A DNA stretch of 38,786 nt from Candidatus Babelota bacterium (GCA_022707425.1 JAKJAQ010000004.1:1-38786), one strand, 5' to 3'; numbered from the stretch's first letter, positions 24,432-32,737 are shown. Numbers and translations: made by a program. Notes: a model not told the origin generated them from the letters alone.

Positions 24432-24969
24432 ATGAATTTAATAAAAAAAATAATGTGCGTACTTATAGTGTTGGGTGGATTAGCACAACAAACATTTGGA
24501 TGGTTTGATAATTTTAAAAAAGTAATGAGCGATAATTACAGGCGCGGCGGCCGGAGCAGTTCTTGGATTAGGAATCTGTGCAAGTAAAAATGAAGTTCTT
24601 TCACATGGACTATCTACCAAAGAGCGAGCTAGACTTGAATTATTGACATGTCGCGGTCAAGCATGTATCGATCCACGACCCATTAATTCGGGAGAAATGA
24701 GCATTGATCGTTATGAAATTATACATGGTTATAAAATTGCATCCGGTACATTTACAACTTCGCGGTTTTATTCCTTGGCTTACAATGAAAAGTGTGTGAC
24801 ACGATTTGACGCAAGGGTTGAGCAAGATAAATTTGATCATATTGAAGTTGCCGATTCCTTCGCCGAACAAACATTAACCTTAGATCGTTCATGGCCACGA
24901 ACATTTGCGGTTGTTGGTCTGCTCACAGGTATTGGTGGATTGATCGGGTATCAATTCAAGAAAAATTAA
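24432..24969 (+). pseudogene. Small membrane-protein gene interrupted by a frameshift
   Basis: An ATG at 24432 opens a frame coding for a signal peptide and start of a mature protein (MNLIKKIMCVLIVLGGLAQQ, then TFGWFDNFKKVMSD), but it turns basic (NYRRGGRSSSWIRNLCK) and stops at 24587. One base further on, another frame is open from 24529 to 24969 and reads naturally (IITGAAAGAVLGLGICASKN ... ending in TFAVVGLLTGIGGLIGYQFK). Joining the two gives a protein of about 180 residues with a signal peptide and two hydrophobic segments. The shift must lie in 24529-24584, where one base is extra or two are missing. It may be a true pseudogene, an assembly error or, less likely, programmed +1 frameshifting. 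Family unknown. Confidence 0.7.
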
Positions 24970-24988
24970 GTTTTTTAGCTATAATTTT

Positions 24989-25025
24989 AAAATGGCCGGG
25001 GCTGACAAGTCCGGCCATTTTTTTT
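24989..25025. terminator. Bidirectional intrinsic terminator at the thyX stop
   Basis: Stem AAAATGGCCGG (24989-24999) with CCGGCCATTTT (25011-25021), an 11-base loop, and an uninterrupted T-run 25018-25025. The A-run on the opposite side serves the minus strand. It closes the frameshifted gene on the plus strand, overlaps the last bases of thyX and ends thyX transcription on the minus strand. Confidence 0.88.
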
Positions 25026-25788
25026 ATTTGTTTCCGCTCAAATTATTTACAAATTCTGCATCCCAATCGGGTGCTAATTCAGGCATTTCTAATTGTTTCC
25101 AGCAATCAAGCGAAATCGGAAAATGTGGCTGCGCAAGTTTAAGTACGGCGCGTGCAAATTGTTGAATTTCATATTGCGCACCTGCATGCAAACGCAATTT
25201 TAAAAAATGCATGAGTGAATGTAAATTGGTGGTGTAAATAAATTCGGTGTAGGTGCAGACGGGCAACAAACCGCGTGCTTGTTCTCGGCACACGCCGTTG
25301 TTGAGCAAGTGTTCATACGCGGCTACCGATTGTTCGATCGATTTTTTATAGATTGCTTGCAATTGTTCATTTTTGAATGAACCAACAGAACCTTGTTTGT
25401 TTACCGGGTCTTGTTGGCGCCAATTTGAAGGAATATAAAATTCAAGCGGTGCCTTTACATAGCGGTAACTAATTTCGTTATACGAATTCATGCGATGGCG
25501 CATCCATTGCCGTGCAACAAAAATGGGTGCTTTAATGCGAAATGAAAGTTGATTATGCTCAAACGGGCTTGTGTGTTTGTGTTGCATCAAATAATAGATC
25601 AATTTTTTGTCGCGCTCGGTGATTTGAGTGGCAACTTTTCCATACGAAACACGCGCTGCATTGACCACTTCAAGATCAGACCCTGAAACGCGGACCAATT
25701 CGACCGAACTGAGTGAATCGGCAAGCGGATCAAGCCGCTCGGCATGGTGCGTAGCTTCTGGTGCCGTATATTTTTCAACTTCAATCAT
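25024..25788 (-). CDS. thyX: Flavin-dependent thymidylate synthase
   Basis: Makes dTMP from dUMP with FAD and methylene-tetrahydrofolate, replacing ThyA. The product has 254 residues from the start chosen here. The ThyX motif appears as RHRMNSYNEISYRY (RHRxxS type), preceded by HTSPFEHNQLSFRIKAPIFV; LHSLMHFLKLRLHAGAQYEI carries further conserved substrate contacts. I start it at the ATG with codon 25786-25788 because AAGGA lies six bases upstream; an in-frame ATG nine codons earlier lacks such a site. Its 3' end overlaps the bidirectional terminator. It is divergent from the LRR array, with 147 bases between the two starts. Confidence 0.95.
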   Translation of the reverse strand: MIEVEKYTAPEATHHAERLDPLADSLSSVELVRVSGSDLEVVNAARVSYGKVATQITERDKKLIYYLMQHKHTSPFEHNQLSFRIKAPIFVARQWMRHRMNSYNEISYRYVKAPLEFYIPSNWRQQDPVNKQGSVGSFKNEQLQAIYKKSIEQSVAAYEHLLNNGVCREQARGLLPVCTYTEFIYTTNLHSLMHFLKLRLHAGAQYEIQQFARAVLKLAQPHFPISLDCWKQLEMPELAPDWDAEFVNNLSGNK

Positions 25789-25935
25789 GGTTTTTCCTTG
25801 AAAGCCGGTAATCAATTTTGATCAACTAGTTTATCGAGCGTAGTAAAAAAATGAAGTGCATTAGATTACGAAATTGTTCGAAAAAAATCTTGTTTGGGTA
25901 AAGTAGAATAAAATGTTTAAATTGAAAGAAAAAAA

Positions 25936-26670
25936 ATGGTCAAACATTGGTATGCAGTGTTGGGAATGCTCATTTATATGTTCGCTTCATATGGTATGCA
26001 GCAGCCAACGGCAGAAACGCTTTGCAAAATGGTCATCCATCTGGATTTGAAGACCTATAGACTTGCTGATTATCAACCGATGAATATTGAGCAATTGCAT
26101 GAATGCTTTGATACGTTGAAAGCAGCTGGAAAGAAAATTGGCATGCAGATACATGGCAAAAATACCGATTTTAAGACCTATTTACTTTTGAGATTGAAGG
26201 CGGCGAGATTTGCGGTAGATAACATAGATCCTGAATTACCCGTCGGCTTAATCGGAAAATTAATGATTCCCAAAAGCATTAACATTCAAACAGTTGATTT
26301 GAGCAATAATGAATTAACCCAACTGCCTGAAGAATTGCTCGAGTTTAAACAATTGAAAAGACTTTTAATGTCACGAAACAAAATTGCCAAGTTTCCTGAT
26401 GAATTAGTGTTTATGAAATCGCTTGAAGAAGCTGATTTTTCATATAATTTAATCGAAACTGTTCAGGATAAGGCTGAATGGATTGGAAGAGACCCACAAC
26501 TTACAAGATTTAATATTTCTCATAACAAATTAACGGTAACTGAACAAGAAAAGTTGCGTACCGAATGGAATAAAAACATAAAAAAGAAAAAAGAAGATTT
26601 AATTCTCGACCAAGCAAAAGAAAACAAAATGAGTACCACCATAGAAAATTCGTGCGGCGATCCAGTATAA
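25936..26670 (+). CDS. Secreted leucine-rich-repeat protein 1 of 7
   Basis: A 244-residue exported protein, first in the seven-gene array. The signal peptide (MVKHWYAVLGMLIYMFASYG) is followed by MQQP. A helical N-terminal domain (about residues 45-110, MNIEQLHECFDTLKAAGKKI) corresponds to one found in the other members. Four leucine-rich repeats follow from about residue 114: VDLSNNELTQLPEEL, LLMSRNKIAKFPDEL, ADFSYNLIETV and FNISHNKLTV. It ends in a Lys-rich tail (KNIKKKKEDLILDQAKE). The Shine-Dalgarno is weak (GAAAG). LRR proteins of this type bind other proteins; in host-associated bacteria they are often effectors. That role is inferred here. Confidence 0.85.
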   Translation: MVKHWYAVLGMLIYMFASYGMQQPTAETLCKMVIHLDLKTYRLADYQPMNIEQLHECFDTLKAAGKKIGMQIHGKNTDFKTYLLLRLKAARFAVDNIDPELPVGLIGKLMIPKSINIQTVDLSNNELTQLPEELLEFKQLKRLLMSRNKIAKFPDELVFMKSLEEADFSYNLIETVQDKAEWIGRDPQLTRFNISHNKLTVTEQEKLRTEWNKNIKKKKEDLILDQAKENKMSTTIENSCGDPV

Positions 26671-26712
26671 TTTTAAGTTAAGGGACAAGATCGATAAAAA
26701 AGGGGGATAGGT

Positions 26713-27414
26713 GTGGGAACTAAAATTATACGAATTTTAATGGTATTGGTTGTGCTTCAAATGTATCAACTAAGGTGCATGGAGGATGTGCAACCAAATT
26801 TTTCGCAAGCAATTACTCTGTATCTTAAGGCCGCGGATTTACATTTTCTATGCCAAATGGTTGGCTGCTTGACGGTGTGTGATCGCAAGGAAAATGATGA
26901 ACTTGATGCCGATGACGCTTATGAAATGATCCGCACGCTCAATATGTCCGGTAGAAGTTTAAATGATCAAATTCCAATAAACAGTAAAGGAATGCGAGGT
27001 TATGCAAAGAATTTAATAAAACTTGCTGTTATACAACGTTCTGATATTAATTTTCTGTCGCAATTAGGTCATCGAGCACCACTGTTTAAAATAAAAAAAC
27101 TGATATTGGATAATAATGAATTAACACAATTGCCAGCAGAATTAGTGCAATTCCCCCATCTTCAAGTATTCTCTGCAAAAAACAATCAATTCAAACAGTT
27201 TCCATCCGTGCTCTATGCAATTAATACGCTTGACGAAATCGATATGAGCCACAATCAAATTACTACAATTAACCCGCAAGCCATTGCGTCAATGAATAAT
27301 TTGAAAATTTTGATATTACATCACAATAATGTACCAAACGATGACCAACAAGAAATTGAACAACTATGGATCGGCAAAGATAAAAATGCGCTAGCGCTCA
27401 AGTTTGGTGAATGA
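26713..27414 (+). CDS. Secreted leucine-rich-repeat protein 2 of 7
   Basis: A 233-residue exported protein, 42 bases after member 1. GTG start, with AGGGGGA upstream. The signal peptide (MGTKIIRILMVLVVLQMYQL) is followed by RC-MEDV. The N-terminal helical domain contains AYEMIRTLNMSGRSLNDQIP, which has the same L-x-(L/M)-x-G-R pattern as members 3 and 5. Repeats from about residue 125 are LILDNNELTQLPAEL, FSAKNNQFKQFPSVL, IDMSHNQITTINPQA and LILHHNNVP. The end is short (QLWIGKDKNALALKFGE), without the basic tail of later members. It is the shortest of the array. Function unknown. Confidence 0.85.
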   Translation: MGTKIIRILMVLVVLQMYQLRCMEDVQPNFSQAITLYLKAADLHFLCQMVGCLTVCDRKENDELDADDAYEMIRTLNMSGRSLNDQIPINSKGMRGYAKNLIKLAVIQRSDINFLSQLGHRAPLFKIKKLILDNNELTQLPAELVQFPHLQVFSAKNNQFKQFPSVLYAINTLDEIDMSHNQITTINPQAIASMNNLKILILHHNNVPNDDQQEIEQLWIGKDKNALALKFGE

Positions 27415-27446
27415 ATCGAGTCGTGAGTTAAATAATAGGAGGGTGT

Positions 27447-28262
27447 ATGAAAAAATTGAGCATGCTGCTTTTTTTGAACGTCCTGTGTAGTTATGCGATG
27501 GATAAGAATACCAACAGTACTAATTTTGAACTTCAATCGATCGCGATTGGTACTGACAATAGAAGGATAGCTCCTGAATTTGTCGAATTCGCTCAAGAGA
27601 TACAAAACGAAAAAATTTCCAAAAATAATCACGCAGTCGAACTCTCTTTTTTGCAAAAATTGGTTCAAATTAAAGCAAGAACATTAGAAAAAAAATGTCT
27701 ACTGAAGCATACACATTCAGAATTAATACATTTTTTTCAATCGATAGATTTTTCGGGACGAAAAATGATGGATTTAGAAGATTTTGTACAGTTGGAATGG
27801 CAGCATGGCAGTTTGATGAGTGATAAAGAACAGAACGAATTGCAAAAAAAATATGCTATGATGATTGTTGTTAATAGGCTGTATCTTTCAGTGAACAAAT
27901 TGTGTTCTTTACCAGATGAATTACCTGCGTGGTTGCCAGCTTTGACCTCTATCAACCTCAGCTATAACCAGTTTACTGAAATCCCAGCAGCGGTTTTTGG
28001 TTTAACAGCATTAACCAAACTCAATTTTTCTCACAACGCTATTGAAAAAATTAACCCTGAAATTGGCAATTTAAAAAAATTAAAAAACTTTGATGTTTCA
28101 CATAATAAATTAACGTTGTTACCAAAGGAACTATTGGAGCTTGAGGTAGATTGTAACTTTGAAGGCAATAAAATTAATCCATCGCTTTTAAAAAATAGTT
28201 CAGACAAACAACCAATTCAAAAAAAATTATCAATTTTGCAAAAATTAAAATTAAGAAAATAA
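27447..28262 (+). CDS. Secreted leucine-rich-repeat protein 3 of 7
   Basis: A 271-residue exported protein. AGGAGGG is a strong Shine-Dalgarno before the ATG. The signal peptide (MKKLSMLLFLNVLCSYA) is followed by MDKN. The N-terminal domain includes HSELIHFFQSIDFSGRKMMD (about residues 91-110), the motif shared with members 4-6. Repeats from about residue 140 are LYLSVNKLCSLPDEL, INLSYNQFTEIPAAV, LNFSHNAIEKINPEI and FDVSHNKLTLLPKEL, the most regular in the array. The C-terminus is strongly basic (KKLSILQKLKLRK). It lies 32 bases after member 2 and 23 bases before member 4, so a common transcript is likely. Confidence 0.87.
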   Translation: MKKLSMLLFLNVLCSYAMDKNTNSTNFELQSIAIGTDNRRIAPEFVEFAQEIQNEKISKNNHAVELSFLQKLVQIKARTLEKKCLLKHTHSELIHFFQSIDFSGRKMMDLEDFVQLEWQHGSLMSDKEQNELQKKYAMMIVVNRLYLSVNKLCSLPDELPAWLPALTSINLSYNQFTEIPAAVFGLTALTKLNFSHNAIEKINPEIGNLKKLKNFDVSHNKLTLLPKELLELEVDCNFEGNKINPSLLKNSSDKQPIQKKLSILQKLKLRK

Positions 28263-28285
28263 CTAATGTGGGTGGAGGGCAAATA

Positions 28286-29158
28286 ATGAAACTTTCAGTG
28301 ATAGTGGTTATGTTATCAAGTTCAATTGCGCTTGTTGCGATGGAAAAAGGCGGTTCGGTTGAGTACGATGCCATGCAACTACAACGCTATGGCAATCAAA
28401 CGGCCGAGTTTCCACTCCTGAGTGAAGAATCCAATAATAATAATCAACCACAAGAAAATTTAAATGATACATTTGGCAAACAATTAGCTGAATTGCTTGT
28501 GCTCACAAATCGCATCAATAAGAATAATAGTACTGAAGACAAAGTTGGTTTGCTCACGCAGGTAGAATTAGAAAAATATCATCATGAACTTACACTCACG
28601 CAGAGAGAAATAGTCAATTTTAGTATATTTATTGATTTATTGCATTGTTATTTACGTTCTGCCTCGCCAGTCACTATTTCGTCGAATGATTTTACGTTAA
28701 CGAGACTGGATCTTACAGGAAATCAACTACGCGATTTGCCACCAGAACTTGCTCAAGTTACTACATTGACCAGTATAACTCTTTGTACTAATCGATTTGA
28801 AAAGTTTCCTACAGCGTTATATGGCATGGCTGGGTTAAAAAAAATATTTGCCTGCTGTAATCAAATTTCACAGTTTACCGAGGAAGGTTTTGCGAAATTA
28901 AAAAATCTTGAAGTGATAGATTTATCGAATAATGGATTGCCATGTGTGCCTAAAACATTTTTTACCTTACAAAATCTTACTTCGTGTGTTCTTTCTAATA
29001 ATCCAGAAATAAAAAAACTTTCACCGGCCGTGTATAAAACACCACCTTTTTATTTTGAAGAACCTAAAAAAGAGAATAAAATATCACGCCGAATTCCAGA
29101 TAAAAATGCATCACGCTCATTTATTGGTTTTTTAAAATCATCAAATACTAAAAAATAA
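28286..29158 (+). CDS. Secreted leucine-rich-repeat protein 4 of 7
   Basis: A 290-residue exported protein. GGAGGG six bases upstream selects the ATG at 28286 over an in-frame GTG at 28268. The signal peptide (MKLSVIVVMLSSSIALVA) is followed by MEKG. A poorly conserved Asn/Gln-rich stretch leads to the shared helical domain (VELEKYHHELTLTQREIVNF). Repeats from about residue 133 are LDLTGNQLRDLPPEL, ITLCTNRFEKFPTAL, IFACCNQISQFTEEG, IDLSNNGLPCVPKTF and CVLSNNPEIKKLS. The tail is basic (KISRRIPDKNASRSFIGFLK). The third repeat has unusual paired cysteines (ACCN). Function unknown. Confidence 0.86.
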   Translation: MKLSVIVVMLSSSIALVAMEKGGSVEYDAMQLQRYGNQTAEFPLLSEESNNNNQPQENLNDTFGKQLAELLVLTNRINKNNSTEDKVGLLTQVELEKYHHELTLTQREIVNFSIFIDLLHCYLRSASPVTISSNDFTLTRLDLTGNQLRDLPPELAQVTTLTSITLCTNRFEKFPTALYGMAGLKKIFACCNQISQFTEEGFAKLKNLEVIDLSNNGLPCVPKTFFTLQNLTSCVLSNNPEIKKLSPAVYKTPPFYFEEPKKENKISRRIPDKNASRSFIGFLKSSNTKK

Positions 29159-29172
29159 TAAAAGGGCTATAA

Positions 29173-30057
29173 ATGAAGAGAATAAAAACAATTATTTGGA
29201 TGCTTTGTATTATCATGGGTGCATATCCAATGGAGGAAACGTCGGATAAAAAAGGTTCGCGTGTCGTTGAAGTAAGCAATAGTGAAAATTTCTATCTTCA
29301 AAGAATAGATACGACCCAACTCTTGAAACCAGGTAAGTTGGAAGAGCAAGCGAAGAAAAACGAAGAAAATAAAATAAAATTTTCATCTATGATTATGTGG
29401 CTGCAAGTTTTTATTAATTCAGAGCGACCGTCAGAAAAAGTTTTTACGGAAAAGCAACTCAATAATTTTTTTTATGAACTTTCATTAAAGGGCCGCACCA
29501 TCACCGATTTATCAACTTTTATTAGATATTTGTACAACTATTATTTGTCAAAGAATGGTGGCGCACCAACGGAAGTGCATGAAAAATTTAATGCAAAAAT
29601 GAAGTTAAGGCGACTTAACATTTCAGACAATCAATTGACTACATTACCAAAAGAATTTGGTGTCTTGAAAACGTTAAAAGAATTAAATCTAAGCCATAAT
29701 CTTTTTACAGAATTTCCTGAAAGGATTTTTGAATTAAGCGAACTTGAAGCATGCAATCTTTCGAACAACCAAATTTCTTTTATAGATGAAGGCGGTATAA
29801 AAAAATTGCAAAAATTAAAATATCTTGATATCTCATTCAATCGTCTGACCAAAGTACCTCAAAACTTTAAAGAGATGCCATTTCTGGGGATGTGTAAATT
29901 GCACAATAATCCAATCGACACTCCGGTTTCTCAATTTTTTAAAGATCGTCCTCAGGTTTTTCTCTTAAAACCAGAAAAAGAGGGATCAAAAAGAGATAAA
30001 AAAGAAACTCAAAACCGAAGGCATATTACCACATTTTTTTATGATGATGAAAACTGA
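29173..30057 (+). CDS. Secreted leucine-rich-repeat protein 5 of 7
   Basis: A 294-residue exported protein, 14 bases after member 4, with AAAGGG upstream. The signal peptide (MKRIKTIIWMLCIIMGAYP) is followed by MEET. The shared N-terminal domain is clearest here: FTEKQLNNFFYELSLKGRTI then TDLSTFIRYLYNYYLSKNGG. Repeats from about residue 142 are LNISDNQLTTLPKEF, LNLSHNLFTEFPERI, CNLSNNQISFIDEGG, LDISFNRLTKVPQNF and CKLHNNPIDTPVS. A charged Lys/Arg-rich tail ends TTFFYDDEN. The stop lies 13 bases before the start of member 6. Function unknown. Confidence 0.87.
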   Translation: MKRIKTIIWMLCIIMGAYPMEETSDKKGSRVVEVSNSENFYLQRIDTTQLLKPGKLEEQAKKNEENKIKFSSMIMWLQVFINSERPSEKVFTEKQLNNFFYELSLKGRTITDLSTFIRYLYNYYLSKNGGAPTEVHEKFNAKMKLRRLNISDNQLTTLPKEFGVLKTLKELNLSHNLFTEFPERIFELSELEACNLSNNQISFIDEGGIKKLQKLKYLDISFNRLTKVPQNFKEMPFLGMCKLHNNPIDTPVSQFFKDRPQVFLLKPEKEGSKRDKKETQNRRHITTFFYDDEN

Positions 30058-30070
30058 GAATGGAGGAATG

Positions 30071-31024
30071 ATGAAGCACATATTAATAATTTTTTTATTT
30101 TTTTCTCAAATCTCCTGTGCAATGGAACAAGAAAATAATGAAATCTTCAAAACTGAATCCGGTTCAACTACCAGTAGCGATAAATTATTAGCCCGCTTTA
30201 ATAGCCACGTAAATAGTTATTCAAGTTTTGGTGAGCTTTTACAAAAAAAAAAAGAGGCCTATGAAGGGAAAAAAGAAGCATTTGGTCCAACACTAGGTGT
30301 ATTTCAAATATTGTGGAATCAAAAAACAATGCGCCATAAATGGAAACAAGCAGATGTGATTGATTTTTTTAATGGATTAAATTTAAGCAATTTGGAAATT
30401 AATGATTTGCCCACCTATGTTTATGATGCGTACGATCGATTGCTTGCAGATAATGGTGGAGAATTATCAGAGAAACAAAAAAACCATTTATCAAAAATGC
30501 TTTTGGTAAAATTAGATTTAGTAAATAACCGTTTATTGAGCTTGCCATTCGAGCTCAATCAGTTTAAAAAAACGCTCACAGAACTCAACCTTGGTAGTAA
30601 TAACTTTACTGAAATTCCTTTAGTTATTTGGCAATTAGACAATTTGAAATATTTGAATGTTGAAAATAATCAAATTCAAAAAATTGAGAGTGGATTATTT
30701 GCGAAATTGACTCAATTACGTTTGCTTAATGTGGCGTATAATAATTTAGTGACACTACCTGATTCTGTTCAGAACTTACGATTTTTAGAGCGCTGTGAAC
30801 TCTATGGCAATCAGTCAGAACTACTCACTCGCGTACGCTTGAGAAAATTAAATCCTGATATTTTTATTATTGTTGATCCCAGACAAAAACAATTGTCGCC
30901 AGTAAGTAGCGCAGCGAGCGTGCAGATTGAAGAAAAAAAAGAAAAAAAGGCGAAAAAAAAACTTACCAAGCGGTTATCAGCGCTTTTCAGTAATAAATCA
31001 TCTGATGATGAAGGAATTATATAA
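30071..31024 (+). CDS. Secreted leucine-rich-repeat protein 6 of 7
   Basis: A 317-residue exported protein. GGAGG at 30062-30066 favours the second of two tandem ATGs (30071). The frame also runs upstream into the previous gene, but without a signal-peptide-like start. The signal peptide (MKHILIIFLFFSQISCA) is followed by MEQE. The shared domain is WKQADVIDFFNGLNLSNLEI, then NDLPTYVYDAYDRLLADNGG, parallel to member 5. Repeats from about residue 142 are LDLVNNRLLSLPFEL, LNLGSNNFTEIPLVI, LNVENNQIQKIESGL, LNVAYNNLVTLPDSV and CELYGNQSELLT. The end, KKLTKRLSALFSNKSSDDE, closely parallels that of member 7. Confidence 0.87.
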   Translation: MKHILIIFLFFSQISCAMEQENNEIFKTESGSTTSSDKLLARFNSHVNSYSSFGELLQKKKEAYEGKKEAFGPTLGVFQILWNQKTMRHKWKQADVIDFFNGLNLSNLEINDLPTYVYDAYDRLLADNGGELSEKQKNHLSKMLLVKLDLVNNRLLSLPFELNQFKKTLTELNLGSNNFTEIPLVIWQLDNLKYLNVENNQIQKIESGLFAKLTQLRLLNVAYNNLVTLPDSVQNLRFLERCELYGNQSELLTRVRLRKLNPDIFIIVDPRQKQLSPVSSAASVQIEEKKEKKAKKKLTKRLSALFSNKSSDDEGII

Positions 31025-31059
31025 AAATGCATAATTAAATAAAAAAGGGGGAATTGTTT

Positions 31060-32115
31060 ATGCAGTATGGTTTATTTTTAATCTGTATCTTTGTGGTTTC
31101 AAGTAATGCGATGGAAAAAAATGAAGGAAAAAAAGAAGAATCAGAATCGCCTGTTACTATTGGACTGAGTGTAATTAACTATGAAAGTCGAAGTACCGAA
31201 GGTAATATAAATTTTCTTATACCACCGCCTATGGCTTCGATATCAAGTGTTGGCAGAAGAAGCAGTGCGGCAGATATTGAAGAAAAAGAAAATTCATCAG
31301 GTACGAGTTTGCCAACCTATACAAATTATTATATGGAAAGAGCGGAACTGGCTGAAAAAAATAAAAAATTATTCCGGGAAACATTTACCCAATTTATGCA
31401 TTATTATTTGAGCATTCAATCCCTTTCGCTTAATCAACAAGATTTAATCATACGCTATCGCACCTTAGACCTGGGTTACAAAAATTACGCAATCGATAAT
31501 TTGTTAGTTTATGCAACTCTTGCATTAGAAAGCATTCGTGAACATTTGGTTGCTGGAAACGTAAAGATGCTTCCTGTTAATGAAAACAATTTTTCCTTGC
31601 GTACACTCAACCTTGGGGGAAATTTATTAAAATCGTTACCCCATGAACTGAGCGAGTTTAAAGCGACACTTGTTGAGCTTAATTTGAATGATAATCAAAT
31701 TGAGTATTTTCCCGGTGTCATTGATGATTTAGAGAATTTATGCGTTTTGCGATTACGAAATAATAGAATTAAGGAAATTGCGGAATATCATTTTAAGGAT
31801 TATTTAAAACAACTGACACATTTAGATTTAGTTGATAATCAATTAAATTCGGTTCCGAGAGGACTTAAATTATTACCGAAGTTGAAGGAATGCTTATTAT
31901 ATGGCAATCCACACGAATCAATCGGGGCATTTATGTTTCGAAAAGATGATGACAAAAAAAATGTTTTCATTACTATTGACCCACGAAATAAAAAATTGCT
32001 GACGCGTGATCCATTGTTGCCCAAATTGGTAATTAAAAATGAAGAAGGCGAAAAAATGACCTTTAAAAAAAGAATTTCTAAATTTTTAAGCCGCCATAAT
32101 TCAGATGAACAATAA
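31060..32115 (+). CDS. Secreted leucine-rich-repeat protein 7 of 7
   Basis: A 351-residue exported protein, the longest and last of the array. AGGGGG lies eight bases before the ATG at 31060; an in-frame TTG two codons earlier is less likely. The signal peptide (MQYGLFLICIFVVSSNA) is followed by MEKN. A long Ser/Glu-rich linker leads to the helical domain (LNQQDLIIRYRTLDLGYKNY). Repeats from about residue 177 are LNLGGNLLKSLPHEL, LNLNDNQIEYFPGVI, LRLRNNRIKEIAEYH, LDLVDNQLNSVPRGL and CLLYGNPHESIG. FITIDPRNKKLL and the tail FKKRISKFLSRHNSDEQ match member 6. No terminator is obvious after it. Confidence 0.87.
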   Translation: MQYGLFLICIFVVSSNAMEKNEGKKEESESPVTIGLSVINYESRSTEGNINFLIPPPMASISSVGRRSSAADIEEKENSSGTSLPTYTNYYMERAELAEKNKKLFRETFTQFMHYYLSIQSLSLNQQDLIIRYRTLDLGYKNYAIDNLLVYATLALESIREHLVAGNVKMLPVNENNFSLRTLNLGGNLLKSLPHELSEFKATLVELNLNDNQIEYFPGVIDDLENLCVLRLRNNRIKEIAEYHFKDYLKQLTHLDLVDNQLNSVPRGLKLLPKLKECLLYGNPHESIGAFMFRKDDDKKNVFITIDPRNKKLLTRDPLLPKLVIKNEEGEKMTFKKRISKFLSRHNSDEQ

Positions 32116-32236
32116 GCAAAATTAATAGATTGTTATAAAATATGCCCATTTGATTTGACAAATAGTCATAATTTGTTACTCTTATAAAGAGACTAATAGC
32201 AGAAAAACTCTCGCTACATTTCTCTTTGGAGGTAAC

Positions 32237-32737
32237 ATGAAACTATTAACACGATTATTTTTACCGATTCTCATTTTAATGGGTACTTTTTCGCACCTTC
32301 ATTGTGACACTAATTTAAGCAGTGGAACTCAATGGGGTATGTCAACTTTTGTGCCATCTTTTTTGATGTGGCCAACGGTTGGAGATATTTCAGTTGCCAC
32401 ATTGAACTATGGTTATAATACGGTTCAGTCGTTTGCGCAAAATCCAAAAATTGCTTGGTCAATTACTGCAGCAGCACTTGTTGGCGCTGGATTTTCATGG
32501 TGGAAAACAAAAAAATGTGAAGCTGACATGCGTGATATAAAATTGAGATATGCTTCATCGGCTGTTGTGGTCGGTAAGAAATTGTCAGTGGTTGCTGCCG
32601 AAAACTCAGCACTTAAAAAAGAAAATCAGATGTTTAAAGCATCCGTAATTGACATGACCAATAAGCTACCAATCAATGAAGATTTATTGAAACGATTTGA
32701 GAATCCAATGCTTAATTGGCGAATTTATCGCGATTAA
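32237..32737 (+). CDS. Small exported/membrane hypothetical protein
   Basis: A 166-residue protein with a signal peptide or anchor (MKLLTRLFLPILILMGTFSH), a Trp/Ser/Thr-rich segment (TQWGMSTFVPSFLMWPTVGD), a second hydrophobic helix (AWSITAAALVGAGFSWW) and a probable coiled coil (AAENSALKKENQMFKASVID). TTTGGAGG gives a strong ribosome-binding site. It lacks the Met-Glu junction and repeats of the LRR family just upstream and is separated from it by 121 bases, so it is probably a separate unit. Its stop directly abuts the convergent polA stop with no spacer. I do not recognise the family. Confidence 0.7.
   Translation: MKLLTRLFLPILILMGTFSHLHCDTNLSSGTQWGMSTFVPSFLMWPTVGDISVATLNYGYNTVQSFAQNPKIAWSITAAALVGAGFSWWKTKKCEADMRDIKLRYASSAVVVGKKLSVVAAENSALKKENQMFKASVIDMTNKLPINEDLLKRFENPMLNWRIYRD

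Noticed and set aside
24516-24521. Run of six A's as the frameshift point in the broken gene
   Set aside because: Shifting there leads at once to TAA TGA at 24523-24528, so the shift must be downstream of 24528.
32155-32188. TTGACA ... TATAAA as promoter of the gene at 32237
   Set aside because: The boxes are 22 bases apart, too far for a sigma-70 promoter; no better pair was found.
32186-32226. AAAGAGA ... TCTCTTT pairing just before the GGAGG of the 32237 gene
   Set aside because: Only 7 bp with a 27-base loop, and GGAGG itself stays unpaired; expected by chance in AT-rich DNA.
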